Assembly: GCA_021779835.1 (NCBI GenBank)
Contig: JAJXZX010000017.1
Span: forward strand, 1 to 64,000
Reading direction: 5' to 3'
DNA: 64,000 nucleotides
Source of the DNA: Pseudomonadota bacterium
GTDB lineage: Bacteria; Pseudomonadota; Alphaproteobacteria; Rhodobacterales; Rhodobacteraceae
A program made the position numbers and the translations under genes. The notes under the pieces are model-generated. The model was given only the letters and a program-made list of their open reading frames with translations, searched no databases and was not told where the DNA came from. Position 1 is the first letter of the stretch; every line of letters starts with the position of its first letter. Below are positions 8,623 through 16,926 of this stretch, piece after piece.

Positions 8623-9378
8623 GTGTTTGATGCAATCTCGCACTTGTTCGATCCCGGCCAAGCGCTCGGATTGCTCGCCTATGCCCCCCCCGGTTGGGGG
8701 GGGAACCTTCTGGCTGGCCTTGGCCGCTCGATCGAAATCGCGGTCGGCGCCTATGCGGTTGGCCTGACCATCGGCATTTTCGGCGCCTTCGGCAAAATCT
8801 ACGGTGGCGAGGTCACGCGCGACATCTTCGGCATCTACACCACCGTGGTGCGGGCCGTGCCGGAGCTGGTCGAAATCCTGATCCTTTACTATCTGGTTCC
8901 GCAGGTGGTGAACTCTATCCTTCTCAGCTTTGGCTATGACCGTGTGTCGCTGCCGCAAATGCCGGTGGGCATTCTTGTGCTGGGCGTCGTGCTGGGCGCC
9001 TATATGACCGAGGTGTTGCGCGGCTCCATCCTCGCGGTGCCGCAGGGCCAGATCGAGGCGGCGCGCGCCTATGGTATGCCGCCCTTGCTGCTCGCGCGGC
9101 GCATTATTTTCCCGCAAATGATGGCTAACGCGATTCCCGGCATGGCGAACCTGTGGCTGAACGCCACCAAGGATACAGCGCTGCTGGCCGTCATCGGCTT
9201 TAACGAACTGACCCTGACCACCATGCAGGGGGCTGCCACCACCAAGAACTACTTTGTCTTCTTCATCGCGGCAGGTCTGATGTATCTGGTGATCAGCATC
9301 GTGTCGGGGCGGTTCTTTGCCCGCATCGAGCGCTGGGCACGTCGCGGCCAACCCCTTGTGCGCGGAGGTGGGATATGA
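8623..9378 (+). CDS. Amino acid ABC transporter permease (HisQ-like)
   Basis: This 251-aa integral membrane permease has five or so hydrophobic segments. The cytoplasmic EAA loop that contacts the ATPase reads IEAARAYGMPPLLLARRIIF (near residue 145). The start codon is GTG at 8623, 10 bp after the binding-protein stop. It pairs with the following permease to form a heterodimeric channel, as in HisQM/OccQM. The next gene begins inside its last codons (ATGA at 9375). Confidence 0.9.
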   Translation: MFDAISHLFDPGQALGLLAYAPPGWGGNLLAGLGRSIEIAVGAYAVGLTIGIFGAFGKIYGGEVTRDIFGIYTTVVRAVPELVEILILYYLVPQVVNSILLSFGYDRVSLPQMPVGILVLGVVLGAYMTEVLRGSILAVPQGQIEAARAYGMPPLLLARRIIFPQMMANAIPGMANLWLNATKDTALLAVIGFNELTLTTMQGAATTKNYFVFFIAAGLMYLVISIVSGRFFARIERWARRGQPLVRGGGI

Positions 9379-10163
9379 TTGCCGCCCTGCGTCCGATGAT
9401 GAAAACCCACCGGCTGGTGATGCTTGGCCTTGCGGTTGGTGCTGTGGCGTGGTGCGCCTATGCCCTGCGCTGGGACTGGATCCCAACCTATTGGAACAAC
9501 GGGCTGATCCTGACCGGGTTGGAGACCACACTTTCCCTGCTGGCGTTCAGCTGGACGATCGGCCTGTTCTTCGCGATCTGGCTGGGCCTCGCCCAGGCGT
9601 CGGGGCCATGGTATCTCGCGCTGCCTGCCAAGGGCTTTTGCTCGCTTATCCGTGGCACGCCCCTGCTGCTGCAACTGTGGTTCTTCTACTACGGCATTGG
9701 CTCGACCTTTCAGCAATTCCCGTGGATCCGGCATTCCTGGGCCTGGACCTATCTGCGCGAGGCGTGGCCCTACGCCCTGATGACCCTGACGCTCAGCTTT
9801 GCCGGCTACGAGGGCGAAGTGATGCGCGGCGCCTTCCTTGGCGTCCCCAAGGGGCAGCTTGAATCCGCCCGCGCTTTCGGCATGACCCGCTTCACCATCC
9901 TGCGCCGCATCTGGCTGCCGCAAGCGGTCCAGCGCGTGCTGCCAACTCTGGGTGGCGAGACGGTGCTGCAACTGAAGGCGACGCCGCTGGTCGCAACCAT
10001 CACCGTGGTTGACCTCTACAACGTCAGCCAGACGGTGCGGCAGGATACCTATGTGATCTATGAACCGCTACTGCTGCTCGCGGCGGTCTATATGGCGATC
10101 ACCGGCGTCATCGTGCTGATCTTCCGCTGGCTGGAACATCGCGTGCCGTCCAAGGTGGCATGA
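9375..10163 (+). CDS. Amino acid ABC transporter permease (HisM-like)
   Basis: This is the second permease, 262 aa, with a hydrophobic N-terminus, a membrane segment around LLAFSWTIGLFFAIWLGL and an EAA loop (LESARAFGMTRFTILRRIWL). It overlaps the previous gene by 4 bp. It completes the importer: ATPase, binding protein and two permeases. The operon ends at a hairpin at 10170-10206. Confidence 0.9.
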   Translation: MIAALRPMMKTHRLVMLGLAVGAVAWCAYALRWDWIPTYWNNGLILTGLETTLSLLAFSWTIGLFFAIWLGLAQASGPWYLALPAKGFCSLIRGTPLLLQLWFFYYGIGSTFQQFPWIRHSWAWTYLREAWPYALMTLTLSFAGYEGEVMRGAFLGVPKGQLESARAFGMTRFTILRRIWLPQAVQRVLPTLGGETVLQLKATPLVATITVVDLYNVSQTVRQDTYVIYEPLLLLAAVYMAITGVIVLIFRWLEHRVPSKVA

Positions 10164-10169
10164 CCCGTC

Positions 10170-10235
10170 CCCGGCAAGCCGACTGCGTGTCGTGTGGCTT
10201 GCCGGGTAAAGGTGAGTATTTTTGCCAAGAAGAAA
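10170..10235. terminator. Hairpin plus GAGTATTTTTGCC 3' element between convergent operons
   Basis: A perfect 11-bp stem (CCCGGCAAGCC 10170-10180 with GGCTTGCCGGG 10196-10206) is followed by GAGTATTTTTGCCAAGAAG (from 10214). On the plus strand the T5 run follows the hairpin. On the minus strand the complement of the element, rich in TTCTTCTT, begins right after the stop of the CdhR gene. It probably ends transcription from both sides. Related copies occur at 17824, 17887, 55117 and 58935. Confidence 0.6.
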
Positions 10236-11225
10236 TCAGGACGCGCGCCGCAATTGCGACGGGCTCGGCCCGAAGCGCGCCTTGAACGCGCGTGAAAACG
10301 CCCCCTGCGAGGCAAAGCCGGTGCGCAGCGCCACTTCTTGCAGCGGGTGCCGCGTGTCGGTCACCATGCGCCGCGCCGCTTGCAGGCGCAGATCGCGCGC
10401 ATAGGCACCCGGGCCCATGCCCAGATCGGCGTTGAACAAGCCCTCCAGCCGCCGCGCGGTTATCCCCAGCGCCGCCGCCACCGCCGCCGCCGGTTCGGGA
10501 TCGTCGAGCCGCGCCTCCATCCGTGCAATCGCCGCCGCCACGCGCGGATCGCGGCGCGGGTTGGTGCGCGCCTCCCGTCCGCCGAACTGTGCGCCGACCT
10601 GCGGCTCTGCCCCGTCGCGCGCCACCGTGATGAACGACCCCGCCACCTGCAACGCCAGCGCCGCGCCATGCCGCGCCCGGATCAGGTGCAGCATCAGATC
10701 GCTCGCCGGTGCCGCCCCCCCCGCCGTGATCCGCGCGCCAGAGATCACATAGCGGTCCGGCACCACCTCCACCCGAGGATTCGCTGCCGCGATATCCTCC
10801 AGATCCTCCCAATGCACCGTCGCGCGATGGCCATCCAGCAGCCCCGCCCGCGCCAGCACCCAAGCGCCCGCATCAATGCCACCAATCGCGCGAAAGCGCG
10901 GCGCGATCCGGCGCAGCGCCGCGATCAGCGGCCGTGTCGCCACCTCTGCCTGACGAAACCCCGCAATGACGATCAGGGCATCCGCCCCATCCGCCTCGCG
11001 CAAGGTGCCCGCCGAGGGCAGCTCCAACCCGCAGGTCAGCGGCACCGCCGCGCCATTGGGCGACACCACGCGCCAGCGGAACGCCTCGCGCCCCAGATGC
11101 CGGTTGGCGCTGCGCAGCGGGTCCAGCGTTGACGCCACCGACAGGATCGACGCCTGCGGCAACACCAGCACCCCGATGCTGAGCGGGGCCGGCGAGGGGG
11201 CAAAGATTGTTTCGCTTTTTGTCAT
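10236..11225 (-). CDS. cdhR: GlxA/CdhR-type AraC family activator (carnitine regulator candidate)
   Basis: This 329-aa protein has an N-terminal DJ-1/PfpI-like amidotransferase domain (about residues 15-185, start SIGVLVLPQASILSVASTLD) and a C-terminal AraC helix-turn-helix pair (AAAVAAALGITARRLEGLF and PLQEVALRTGFASQGAFSRA). This layout is typical of GlxA-like regulators such as GbdR and CdhR, which activate betaine and carnitine catabolism. It is transcribed divergently from the dehydrocarnitine cleavage gene, 70 bp away, which makes CdhR the best fit. The N-terminal domain lacks a nucleophilic Cys, as expected for a ligand sensor. Confidence 0.82.
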   Translation of the reverse strand: MTKSETIFAPSPAPLSIGVLVLPQASILSVASTLDPLRSANRHLGREAFRWRVVSPNGAAVPLTCGLELPSAGTLREADGADALIVIAGFRQAEVATRPLIAALRRIAPRFRAIGGIDAGAWVLARAGLLDGHRATVHWEDLEDIAAANPRVEVVPDRYVISGARITAGGAAPASDLMLHLIRARHGAALALQVAGSFITVARDGAEPQVGAQFGGREARTNPRRDPRVAAAIARMEARLDDPEPAAAVAAALGITARRLEGLFNADLGMGPGAYARDLRLQAARRMVTDTRHPLQEVALRTGFASQGAFSRAFKARFGPSPSQLRRAS

Positions 11226-11230
11226 ATTGC

Positions 11231-11290
11231 TTTCGTAAATCGTGAAATGCGCCGCCGCAAGCCCGCTATAGTTTCGCCAACCTCAGGAGG
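11231..11290 (+). promoter_or_regulatory. Candidate activator-dependent promoter of the carnitine operon
   Basis: A good -10 box (TATAGT, 11267-11272) lies upstream of AGGAGG (11284-11289) and the cdhC ATG. No recognisable -35 is found 17 bp further up, which is normal for AraC-type activated promoters. The imperfect inverted sequence TTTCGTAAATCGTGAAA (11231-11247) lies where an activator would bind. The roles are inferred from position only. Confidence 0.4.
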
Positions 11291-11295
11291 ATCCC

Positions 11296-12213
11296 ATGCC
11301 GCTTTCCATGAACCGTGAAGTTTTCATCACCTGCGCTGTCACCGGCTCTGGCAGCACGCAGGACAAAAGCCCGCATGTGCCGCGCTCGCCCGCGCAAATC
11401 GCGGAAAGCGCCATCGACGCCGCCCGCGCCGGTGCTGCCATCGTGCATTGTCATGTGCGCGACCCTGAAACGGGCAAACCTTCGCGCGACCCCAAGCTGT
11501 ATCGCGAGGTCACCGAACGTATCCGCGAATCCGAAGTTGACGTCGTGCTGAACCTCACCGCCGGCATGGGCGGCGATATCGTTTTTGGCCCGACCGAGCG
11601 TCCGCTGCCGGTGAACCCGATTGGTACCGATATGGTCGGCGCGTCCGAACGTATGCTTCATGTCGCCGAATGCCTGCCAGAGATTTGCACCCTCGATTGC
11701 GGCACGATGAACTTCAACGAGGCCGACTATGTGATGACCAACACGCCGGGCATGTTGCGCGCGATGGGCGCGATGATGACCCAGCTTGGCGTCAAGCCAG
11801 AGATCGAGGCGTTCGACACCGGCCACCTGTGGTTCGCCAAGCAGCTGGTCACCGAGGGCGTTCTGAAGTCCGACGCGTTGGTGCAGCTGTGCATGGGCGT
11901 GCCGTGGGGCGCGCCGGATGACCTCAACACCTTCCTTGCCATGGTTAACAACGTGCCCGCCGACTGGAACTGGTCGGCCTTCTCGATCGGGCGCAACGAG
12001 ATGGCCTATGTCGCGGCGGCGGTTCTGGCGGGCGGCAACGTGCGTGTCGGGCTTGAGGATAACCTCTGGCTCGACAAGGGTGTGTTAGCCACCAACGCGC
12101 AACTGGTCGAGCGCGCGGTGGGCATCATCGAGCGGATGGGCGCGCGCGTGATCGGCCCGGAAGAGGTGCGCAAAAAGCTCGGGTTGGTGAAGCGCGCGCC
12201 CGTTTCGCGGTAA
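11296..12213 (+). CDS. cdhC: BKACE-family 3-dehydrocarnitine cleavage enzyme
   Basis: This 305-aa zinc enzyme of the beta-keto acid cleavage (BKACE) family condenses acetyl-CoA with a beta-keto acid. On 3-dehydrocarnitine the products are betainyl-CoA and acetoacetate. The Zn-binding HCH motif lies at about residues 51-53 ([12 protein letters not shown]), the ENGxxG-like segment TAGMGGD follows, and a later Glu is in SIGRNEM. The ATG at 11296 has AGGAGGATCCC before it. Its neighbour is the carnitine dehydrogenase-thioesterase fusion, which makes and uses the compounds on either side of this reaction. That is why I choose dehydrocarnitine over 3-keto-5-aminohexanoate. Confidence 0.86.
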   Translation: MPLSMNREVFITCAVTGSGSTQDKSPHVPRSPAQIAESAIDAARAGAAIVHCHVRDPETGKPSRDPKLYREVTERIRESEVDVVLNLTAGMGGDIVFGPTERPLPVNPIGTDMVGASERMLHVAECLPEICTLDCGTMNFNEADYVMTNTPGMLRAMGAMMTQLGVKPEIEAFDTGHLWFAKQLVTEGVLKSDALVQLCMGVPWGAPDDLNTFLAMVNNVPADWNWSAFSIGRNEMAYVAAAVLAGGNVRVGLEDNLWLDKGVLATNAQLVERAVGIIERMGARVIGPEEVRKKLGLVKRAPVSR

Positions 12214-12216
12214 GCA

Positions 12217-12262
12217 CAATCGTATGCATGAAAAACATACGATTGCTGCATGAAAAACATAT
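12217..12262 (+). repeat. 46-bp palindromic dispersed repeat, copy 1
   Basis: The repeat starts 4 bp after the cdhC stop. It has a 10-bp inverted pair (CAATCGTATG 12217-12226, CATACGATTG 12236-12245) around the loop CATGAAAAA, then a second GCATGAAAAACATA unit. The same 46 bp occur in reverse orientation at 50621-50666. It is much richer in AT than the genome around it. The ATG at 12250 inside the repeat is in frame with the downstream dehydrogenase. Confidence 0.85.
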
Positions 12263-12294
12263 CGGATTTTAAGACCAAAAGGACGGATCGAGAC

Positions 12295-13755
12295 ATGGCA
12301 CGCAAAGCGGCAATCATCGGTGGCGGCGTAATCGGCGGCGGCTGGGCGGCGCGGTTCTTGCTGAACGGCTGGAACGTCTCGGTGTTCGATCCGGACCCGC
12401 AGGCAGAGCGCAAAATCGGCGAGGTTCTGGCCAACGCCCGCGCCTCGCTACCAGCATTATCCGATGTTCCGATGCCTGCGGAGGGCAAGCTCAGCTTTGC
12501 CGAAACTATCACGGAAGCCGTGGAAGGCGCTGAATATATTCAGGAATCCGTGTCTGAACGTCTGGACCTCAAACATCGCGTGTTTGCACAAATCCAACAA
12601 TCGGCCCCAAACACGCTGCTCGGCTCCTCGACCTCCGGCTTCAAGCCGTCGGAGCTTCAGGAAAACGCCGCCAATCCCGGCGTGATCTTCGTGGCCCACC
12701 CGTTCAACCCGGTCTATCTGCTGCCGCTGGCCGAGGTGGTGCCATCGCCGAAATCAGACCCGCAAGCCATTGAACGCGCTAAGGAACTTCTGCGCGAGAT
12801 AGGCATGTTTCCTCTTCACGTTCGCAAGGAAATCGACGCCCACATCGCCGACCGCTTCCTTGAGGCTGTGTGGCGAGAGGCGCTGTGGCTGGTCAAAGAC
12901 GGTATTGCCACCACCGAGGAAATCGACGAGGCGATCCGCATGGGTTTCGGCCTGCGCTGGGGCCAGATGGGCCTGTTCGAGACCTACCGCGTCGCCGGCG
13001 GCGAGGCTGGCATGAAACATTTCATGGCGCAGTTCGGCCCCTGCCTGCAATGGCCTTGGACAAAGTTGACCGATGTGCCTGAATTCAATGACGAATTGGT
13101 CGATCTGATCGCCGGACAATCGGACGCGCAATCGGGAATGCACACGATCCGCGAGTTGGAACGTATCCGCGATTCCAACCTCATCGGCTTCATGCGCGCG
13201 CTGAAAGACCGCAACTGGGGCGCGGGCAAGGTACTGCGCGAACATGACGAGCGTCGTCGAGCGGATCTTTTCTCTGAAAATCCAGATAGTTCCGCGCCAC
13301 TCCTCATGTCGCGGATGCAGGTGCTTCCGGGCTGGATCGACTATAACGGCCACATGACCGAAAGCCGCTATCTGTTCGCTGCGTCTGAGACCTCCGACGC
13401 GTTCCTGCGACTGATCGGCGCCGATATGGACTACGTTGCGGGTGGTCACAGCTACTACACCGCCGAAAGCCACATCATGCATCTGGGTGAGGCAAAGCTT
13501 GGCGATGCGCTGACCGGAACCTGCCAAGTCATTGGTGCGGATGAAAAACGTCTGCATATCTTCGTCCGTATTCTGAAGGGAACCGAACCTGTCGCCACCA
13601 TCGAGCAGATGCTTTTGCATGTCGATATGAAGGCGGGAAAGACCTGCGCTGCGGCGCCGGACGTGCTGGCGCGGCTACTGCCGATCGCCGAGGCGCACAA
13701 GTCGCTGCCGCGCCCGGAAAGCGTTGGCCGCCACGTTGGACAAAGGAAAGCGTGA
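12295..13755 (+). CDS. cdhAB: L-carnitine 3-dehydrogenase fused to betainyl-CoA thioesterase
   Basis: This 486-aa fusion has two catalytic parts. Residues 1 to about 320 are an NAD-dependent 3-hydroxyacyl-CoA-dehydrogenase-like domain: the Rossmann motif GGGVIGGGWAA is at about 9-19, HPFNPVYLLPLAEV at about 135-148, and a helical C-domain follows. Residues from about 335 to 486 are a hotdog thioesterase domain (GWIDYNGHMTESRYL). The first domain would oxidise carnitine to dehydrocarnitine. The second would hydrolyse betainyl-CoA, produced by CdhC, to glycine betaine and CoA. Such fusions are known in alphaproteobacteria. I place the start at 12295 after AAGGACGGATCGAGAC; ATG 12250, within the repeat, is an in-frame alternative adding 15 residues. 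Confidence 0.9.
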   Translation: MARKAAIIGGGVIGGGWAARFLLNGWNVSVFDPDPQAERKIGEVLANARASLPALSDVPMPAEGKLSFAETITEAVEGAEYIQESVSERLDLKHRVFAQIQQSAPNTLLGSSTSGFKPSELQENAANPGVIFVAHPFNPVYLLPLAEVVPSPKSDPQAIERAKELLREIGMFPLHVRKEIDAHIADRFLEAVWREALWLVKDGIATTEEIDEAIRMGFGLRWGQMGLFETYRVAGGEAGMKHFMAQFGPCLQWPWTKLTDVPEFNDELVDLIAGQSDAQSGMHTIRELERIRDSNLIGFMRALKDRNWGAGKVLREHDERRRADLFSENPDSSAPLLMSRMQVLPGWIDYNGHMTESRYLFAASETSDAFLRLIGADMDYVAGGHSYYTAESHIMHLGEAKLGDALTGTCQVIGADEKRLHIFVRILKGTEPVATIEQMLLHVDMKAGKTCAAAPDVLARLLPIAEAHKSLPRPESVGRHVGQRKA

Positions 13756-14915
13756 TGAATTTCGGGCTGACGCAAGAGCAGGAGATGATCGTCTCGACAG
13801 TGCGCAGTTTTGTCGAGAACGAGATCTATCCCCATGAAAAGCTTGTAGAAGACACCCGCGAGGTTCCGCGCGAAATCGCAGAAGAGATCAAGCGCAAGAC
13901 CATCGAGCTTGGCTTTTACGCCTGCAACTTTCCCGAAAGCGTCGGCGGCGCGGGGCTGAGCCACGTCGAGTTTGCGCTGGTAGAACGGGAACTTGGCCGC
14001 GGCTCCATGGCGCTCAACCACTTCTTTGGGCGCCCGCAGAACATCCTGATGGCCTGCAAGGGCGAGCAGATTGATCGCTACCTGAAACCCGCCGTGCGCG
14101 GCGAACGGATGGACGCGCTCGCGATGACGGAACCCGATGCGGGATCGGACATCCGCGGCATGAAAACCACGGCGCGGCGCGACGGTGGCGACTGGGTTCT
14201 GAATGGCACAAAGCACTTCATCTCCGGCGCGGAACACGCTGATTTTGTGATCGTTTTCGTCGCTACGGGTGAAGAAGAGGCCGGTGGTCTGACCAAGAAA
14301 AAGATTACCACCTTCCTGGTTGATCGTGGCACCCCCGGCTTTACCATCCGCGAGGGCTACAAGTCGGTCAGCCATCGCGGCTACAAGAACATGATCCTTG
14401 AATTTGACAATTGCCGCTTGCCGGATACGCAGGTTCTGGGCGAGGTCGATGGTGGTTTTGCGGTGATGAACGAGTGGCTTTACGCGACGCGTATCACCGT
14501 TGCTACCATGTCGGTCGGGCGCGCACGTCGCGTGTTTGACATCATGCTGGACTACGCCGCAAGCCGGAAACAGTTCGGCCAGCCGATCGGAAAGTTTCAA
14601 GGCGTTGGCTTCCAACTTTCGGATTCTATTACAGAAATTGACGCGGCGGACTGGCTGACCCTTGCAGCCGCGTGGCGCCTGGATCAAGGCATGTCGGCCA
14701 ACCGGGAAATTGCCTCGGCCAAGGTCTATGCGACCGAGATGTTGGCGCGCGTCACCGACCGCGCCATTCAGGTGCATGGCGGCATGGGCCTGATGGACGA
14801 TCTGCCGCTGGAGCGGTTCTGGCGCGACGCGCGGGTAGAGCGGATCTGGGACGGCACGTCAGAGATCCAACGCCATATCATTGCGCGCGATCTGCTGCGC
14901 CCGCTTGGCGCGTGA
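13755..14915 (+). CDS. Acyl-CoA dehydrogenase (crotonobetaine/butyrobetaine branch)
   Basis: This is a 386-aa FAD-dependent acyl-CoA dehydrogenase. The all-helical N-domain is followed by the FAD/substrate segment ALAMTEPDAGSDIRGMKTTA (about 120-140), GTKHFISGA, then the C-domain with RKQFGQPIGKFQ and the motif QVHGGMG. The tail shows WDGTSEIQRHIIARDLL. Its ATG overlaps the stop of the fusion gene (TGATG). With the ligase and CaiD-like hydratase downstream, a likely substrate is gamma-butyrobetainyl-CoA or crotonobetainyl-CoA. A general short-chain acyl-CoA substrate cannot be excluded. Confidence 0.85.
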   Translation: MNFGLTQEQEMIVSTVRSFVENEIYPHEKLVEDTREVPREIAEEIKRKTIELGFYACNFPESVGGAGLSHVEFALVERELGRGSMALNHFFGRPQNILMACKGEQIDRYLKPAVRGERMDALAMTEPDAGSDIRGMKTTARRDGGDWVLNGTKHFISGAEHADFVIVFVATGEEEAGGLTKKKITTFLVDRGTPGFTIREGYKSVSHRGYKNMILEFDNCRLPDTQVLGEVDGGFAVMNEWLYATRITVATMSVGRARRVFDIMLDYAASRKQFGQPIGKFQGVGFQLSDSITEIDAADWLTLAAAWRLDQGMSANREIASAKVYATEMLARVTDRAIQVHGGMGLMDDLPLERFWRDARVERIWDGTSEIQRHIIARDLLRPLGA

Positions 14916-14922
14916 GGGCGCG

Positions 14923-16926
14923 ATGACCCACGACCTGTCACGCCTGCTGCGCCCCCGTTCGATTGCGGTTCTCGGCTCGGTCTGGGCCGAAAATGTCATA
15001 GCGCAATGCCGCAAAATGGGCTTTGCGGGCGAGGTTTGGCCCGTCCACCCAAGCCGCGCGGAAATCGGCGGCCTGAAAGCCTATCCCTCGCTTGCCGCTC
15101 TTCCTGCGGCGCCGGATGCTACCTTTATCGGCGTCAATCGCCACGCGACGGTTGAGGTGGTGGCAGAGCTTGCAGCAATGGGCGCGGGCGGCGCCATCTG
15201 TTTCGCCTCGGGCTGGACCGAGGCGGGCGAGCCGGAGTTGCAGTCAAATCTTGTTGCGGCAGCGGGGGTTATGCCGATTCTTGGGCCCAACTGCTATGGC
15301 GTGATCAACTATCTTGATGGCGCGCTTTTATGGCCTGATCAGCACGGCGGACGGCGCGTCGAAAAGGGCGTGGCGTTGCTGAGCCAATCCTCAAACATCG
15401 TGATTAACATGACCATGCAGGCGCGCGGATTGCCGGTGGCCTACGTCGCCTGCCTTGGCAACGCGGCGCAGGTTGGTCTGGCCGAGCTTGCGGGCGCACT
15501 GCTGGCTGACCCGCGGGTGACGGCACTGGGTTTGTACGTCGAGGGTATTGACGACGCCCCGGCGTTTGCGGCGCTGGCAGGGGCGGCGCGGCAGGCGGGC
15601 AAGGGCATCGTAACGGTCAAGGCGGGGAAGACCGAGGCCGGACGCTCTGCTGCGGCGTCCCATACCGCCGCTTTGGCGGGCGGCGGGGCGGCCTCGTCGG
15701 CCTTCCTGCGGCAGGCGGGTGTGGCCGAGGTGAACACCCTGTCGGAACTACTGGAAACACTTAAGATTTTTCATGTTCATGGGCCGCTTTTGGGGCGCAA
15801 TTTCTGCTCGCTGTCCTGTTCTGGTGGCGAGGCGGGGCTTGTGGCTGACCTTTCAGCAAAGGTCGATCTGGCCTTTCCGCCGCCCAGCGATGCGCAGCGG
15901 CAGCGGCTGTCGGATATCCTTGGCCCGATCGTGGCTATAGCCAATCCGCTTGATTACCACACCTTCATCTGGGGTGACGGGCCACGCACAGAGCAGGTTT
16001 TTACCACGATGTTGCAGGGCTACGACGCGGGGATATTCGTGATCGACCCGCCGCGTGGCGACCGTTGCGATGCGTCCTCGTTCCAGCCTGCGCTTGACGC
16101 CATCGTTGCGGCGTCGCGGAACACGGGCAAGCCTGCCTTTTCGGTTGCCTCGCTGCCCGAGAATTTCGGCGAAGCGCGGGCGGTTGAGATGATCGACGCA
16201 GGCATGGTGCCCCTTATGGGGCTGGAAAGTGCACTTGGTGCATTGGCGGCGGCGGCGACGGGGCCGGGTCGTGCCGGATGGCGGCCACTGGCGGCGACGC
16301 GGGGGGGGCAGGCAAGGCGGATGCTTGCCGAGGGCGCGGCCAAGGCGCGCCTTGATGCCGCCGGTATTGCGATCCCCAAAGGGGTGACCGCGCCGACCCT
16401 TGCCGGGCTTCTGCCGCTGGCAAAAGGGCTGACGCCGCCGTTGGTGCTGAAAGGTCTGGGTTTCGCACATAAGACGGAGGCGGGGGCGGTTCGTTTGGCG
16501 CTGACCACGCTGGAGGGTCAAGGTGAAATGGCCGGCGCTGCCGGGTATCTTGCCGAAGAAATGGTCACGGGGGCCGTCGCAGAACTGCTGATCGGCCTGC
16601 GCCGCGATCCGGTCTATGGCGCGACCCTGACGCTCGGTATGGGCGGGGTGACGGCAGAGCTTTTGGCCGATACAGTGACCATGGTGTTGCCGGTAACCGG
16701 CGATGAGGTGGGGGCGGCGCTGCGCCGTTTGCGGCTGTGGCCGCTGCTCGATGGCTACCGCGGGCGCAAACGCGCCGACGTGGGCGCGGCGGTATCGGCT
16801 GTGATGGCCTTGCAGGCAATGCTGCTGGCGGATGCGACGTTGGACGAGGTGGAGATTAACCCGCTGATCCTGCGCGAAAACGGGGCGGTTGCGGTGGATG
16901 CGGTGATTTGGGAGGGCGAGGCATGA
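14923..16926 (+). CDS. Acyl-CoA synthetase, ADP-forming type (CoA-binding + ATP-grasp)
   Basis: This is a 667-aa single-chain NDP-forming acyl-CoA ligase. The order is a CoA-binding Rossmann domain (LLRPRSIAVLGS to about residue 135, with GPNCYGVINY), flavodoxin-like succinyl-CoA-ligase domains containing the phosphohistidine-loop region (AASHTAALAGG), and a C-terminal ATP-grasp domain (about 450-660, with KTEAGAVRLAL and EVEINPLILRENGAVAVDA). In this operon it probably activates carnitine, crotonobetaine or gamma-butyrobetaine with CoA, a job done by an AMP-forming ligase (CaiC) in enterobacteria. The start at 14923 lies 7 bp after the preceding stop. Its last codons overlap the caiD-like ATG. 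Confidence 0.82.
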   Translation: MTHDLSRLLRPRSIAVLGSVWAENVIAQCRKMGFAGEVWPVHPSRAEIGGLKAYPSLAALPAAPDATFIGVNRHATVEVVAELAAMGAGGAICFASGWTEAGEPELQSNLVAAAGVMPILGPNCYGVINYLDGALLWPDQHGGRRVEKGVALLSQSSNIVINMTMQARGLPVAYVACLGNAAQVGLAELAGALLADPRVTALGLYVEGIDDAPAFAALAGAARQAGKGIVTVKAGKTEAGRSAAASHTAALAGGGAASSAFLRQAGVAEVNTLSELLETLKIFHVHGPLLGRNFCSLSCSGGEAGLVADLSAKVDLAFPPPSDAQRQRLSDILGPIVAIANPLDYHTFIWGDGPRTEQVFTTMLQGYDAGIFVIDPPRGDRCDASSFQPALDAIVAASRNTGKPAFSVASLPENFGEARAVEMIDAGMVPLMGLESALGALAAAATGPGRAGWRPLAATRGGQARRMLAEGAAKARLDAAGIAIPKGVTAPTLAGLLPLAKGLTPPLVLKGLGFAHKTEAGAVRLALTTLEGQGEMAGAAGYLAEEMVTGAVAELLIGLRRDPVYGATLTLGMGGVTAELLADTVTMVLPVTGDEVGAALRRLRLWPLLDGYRGRKRADVGAAVSAVMALQAMLLADATLDEVEINPLILRENGAVAVDAVIWEGEA

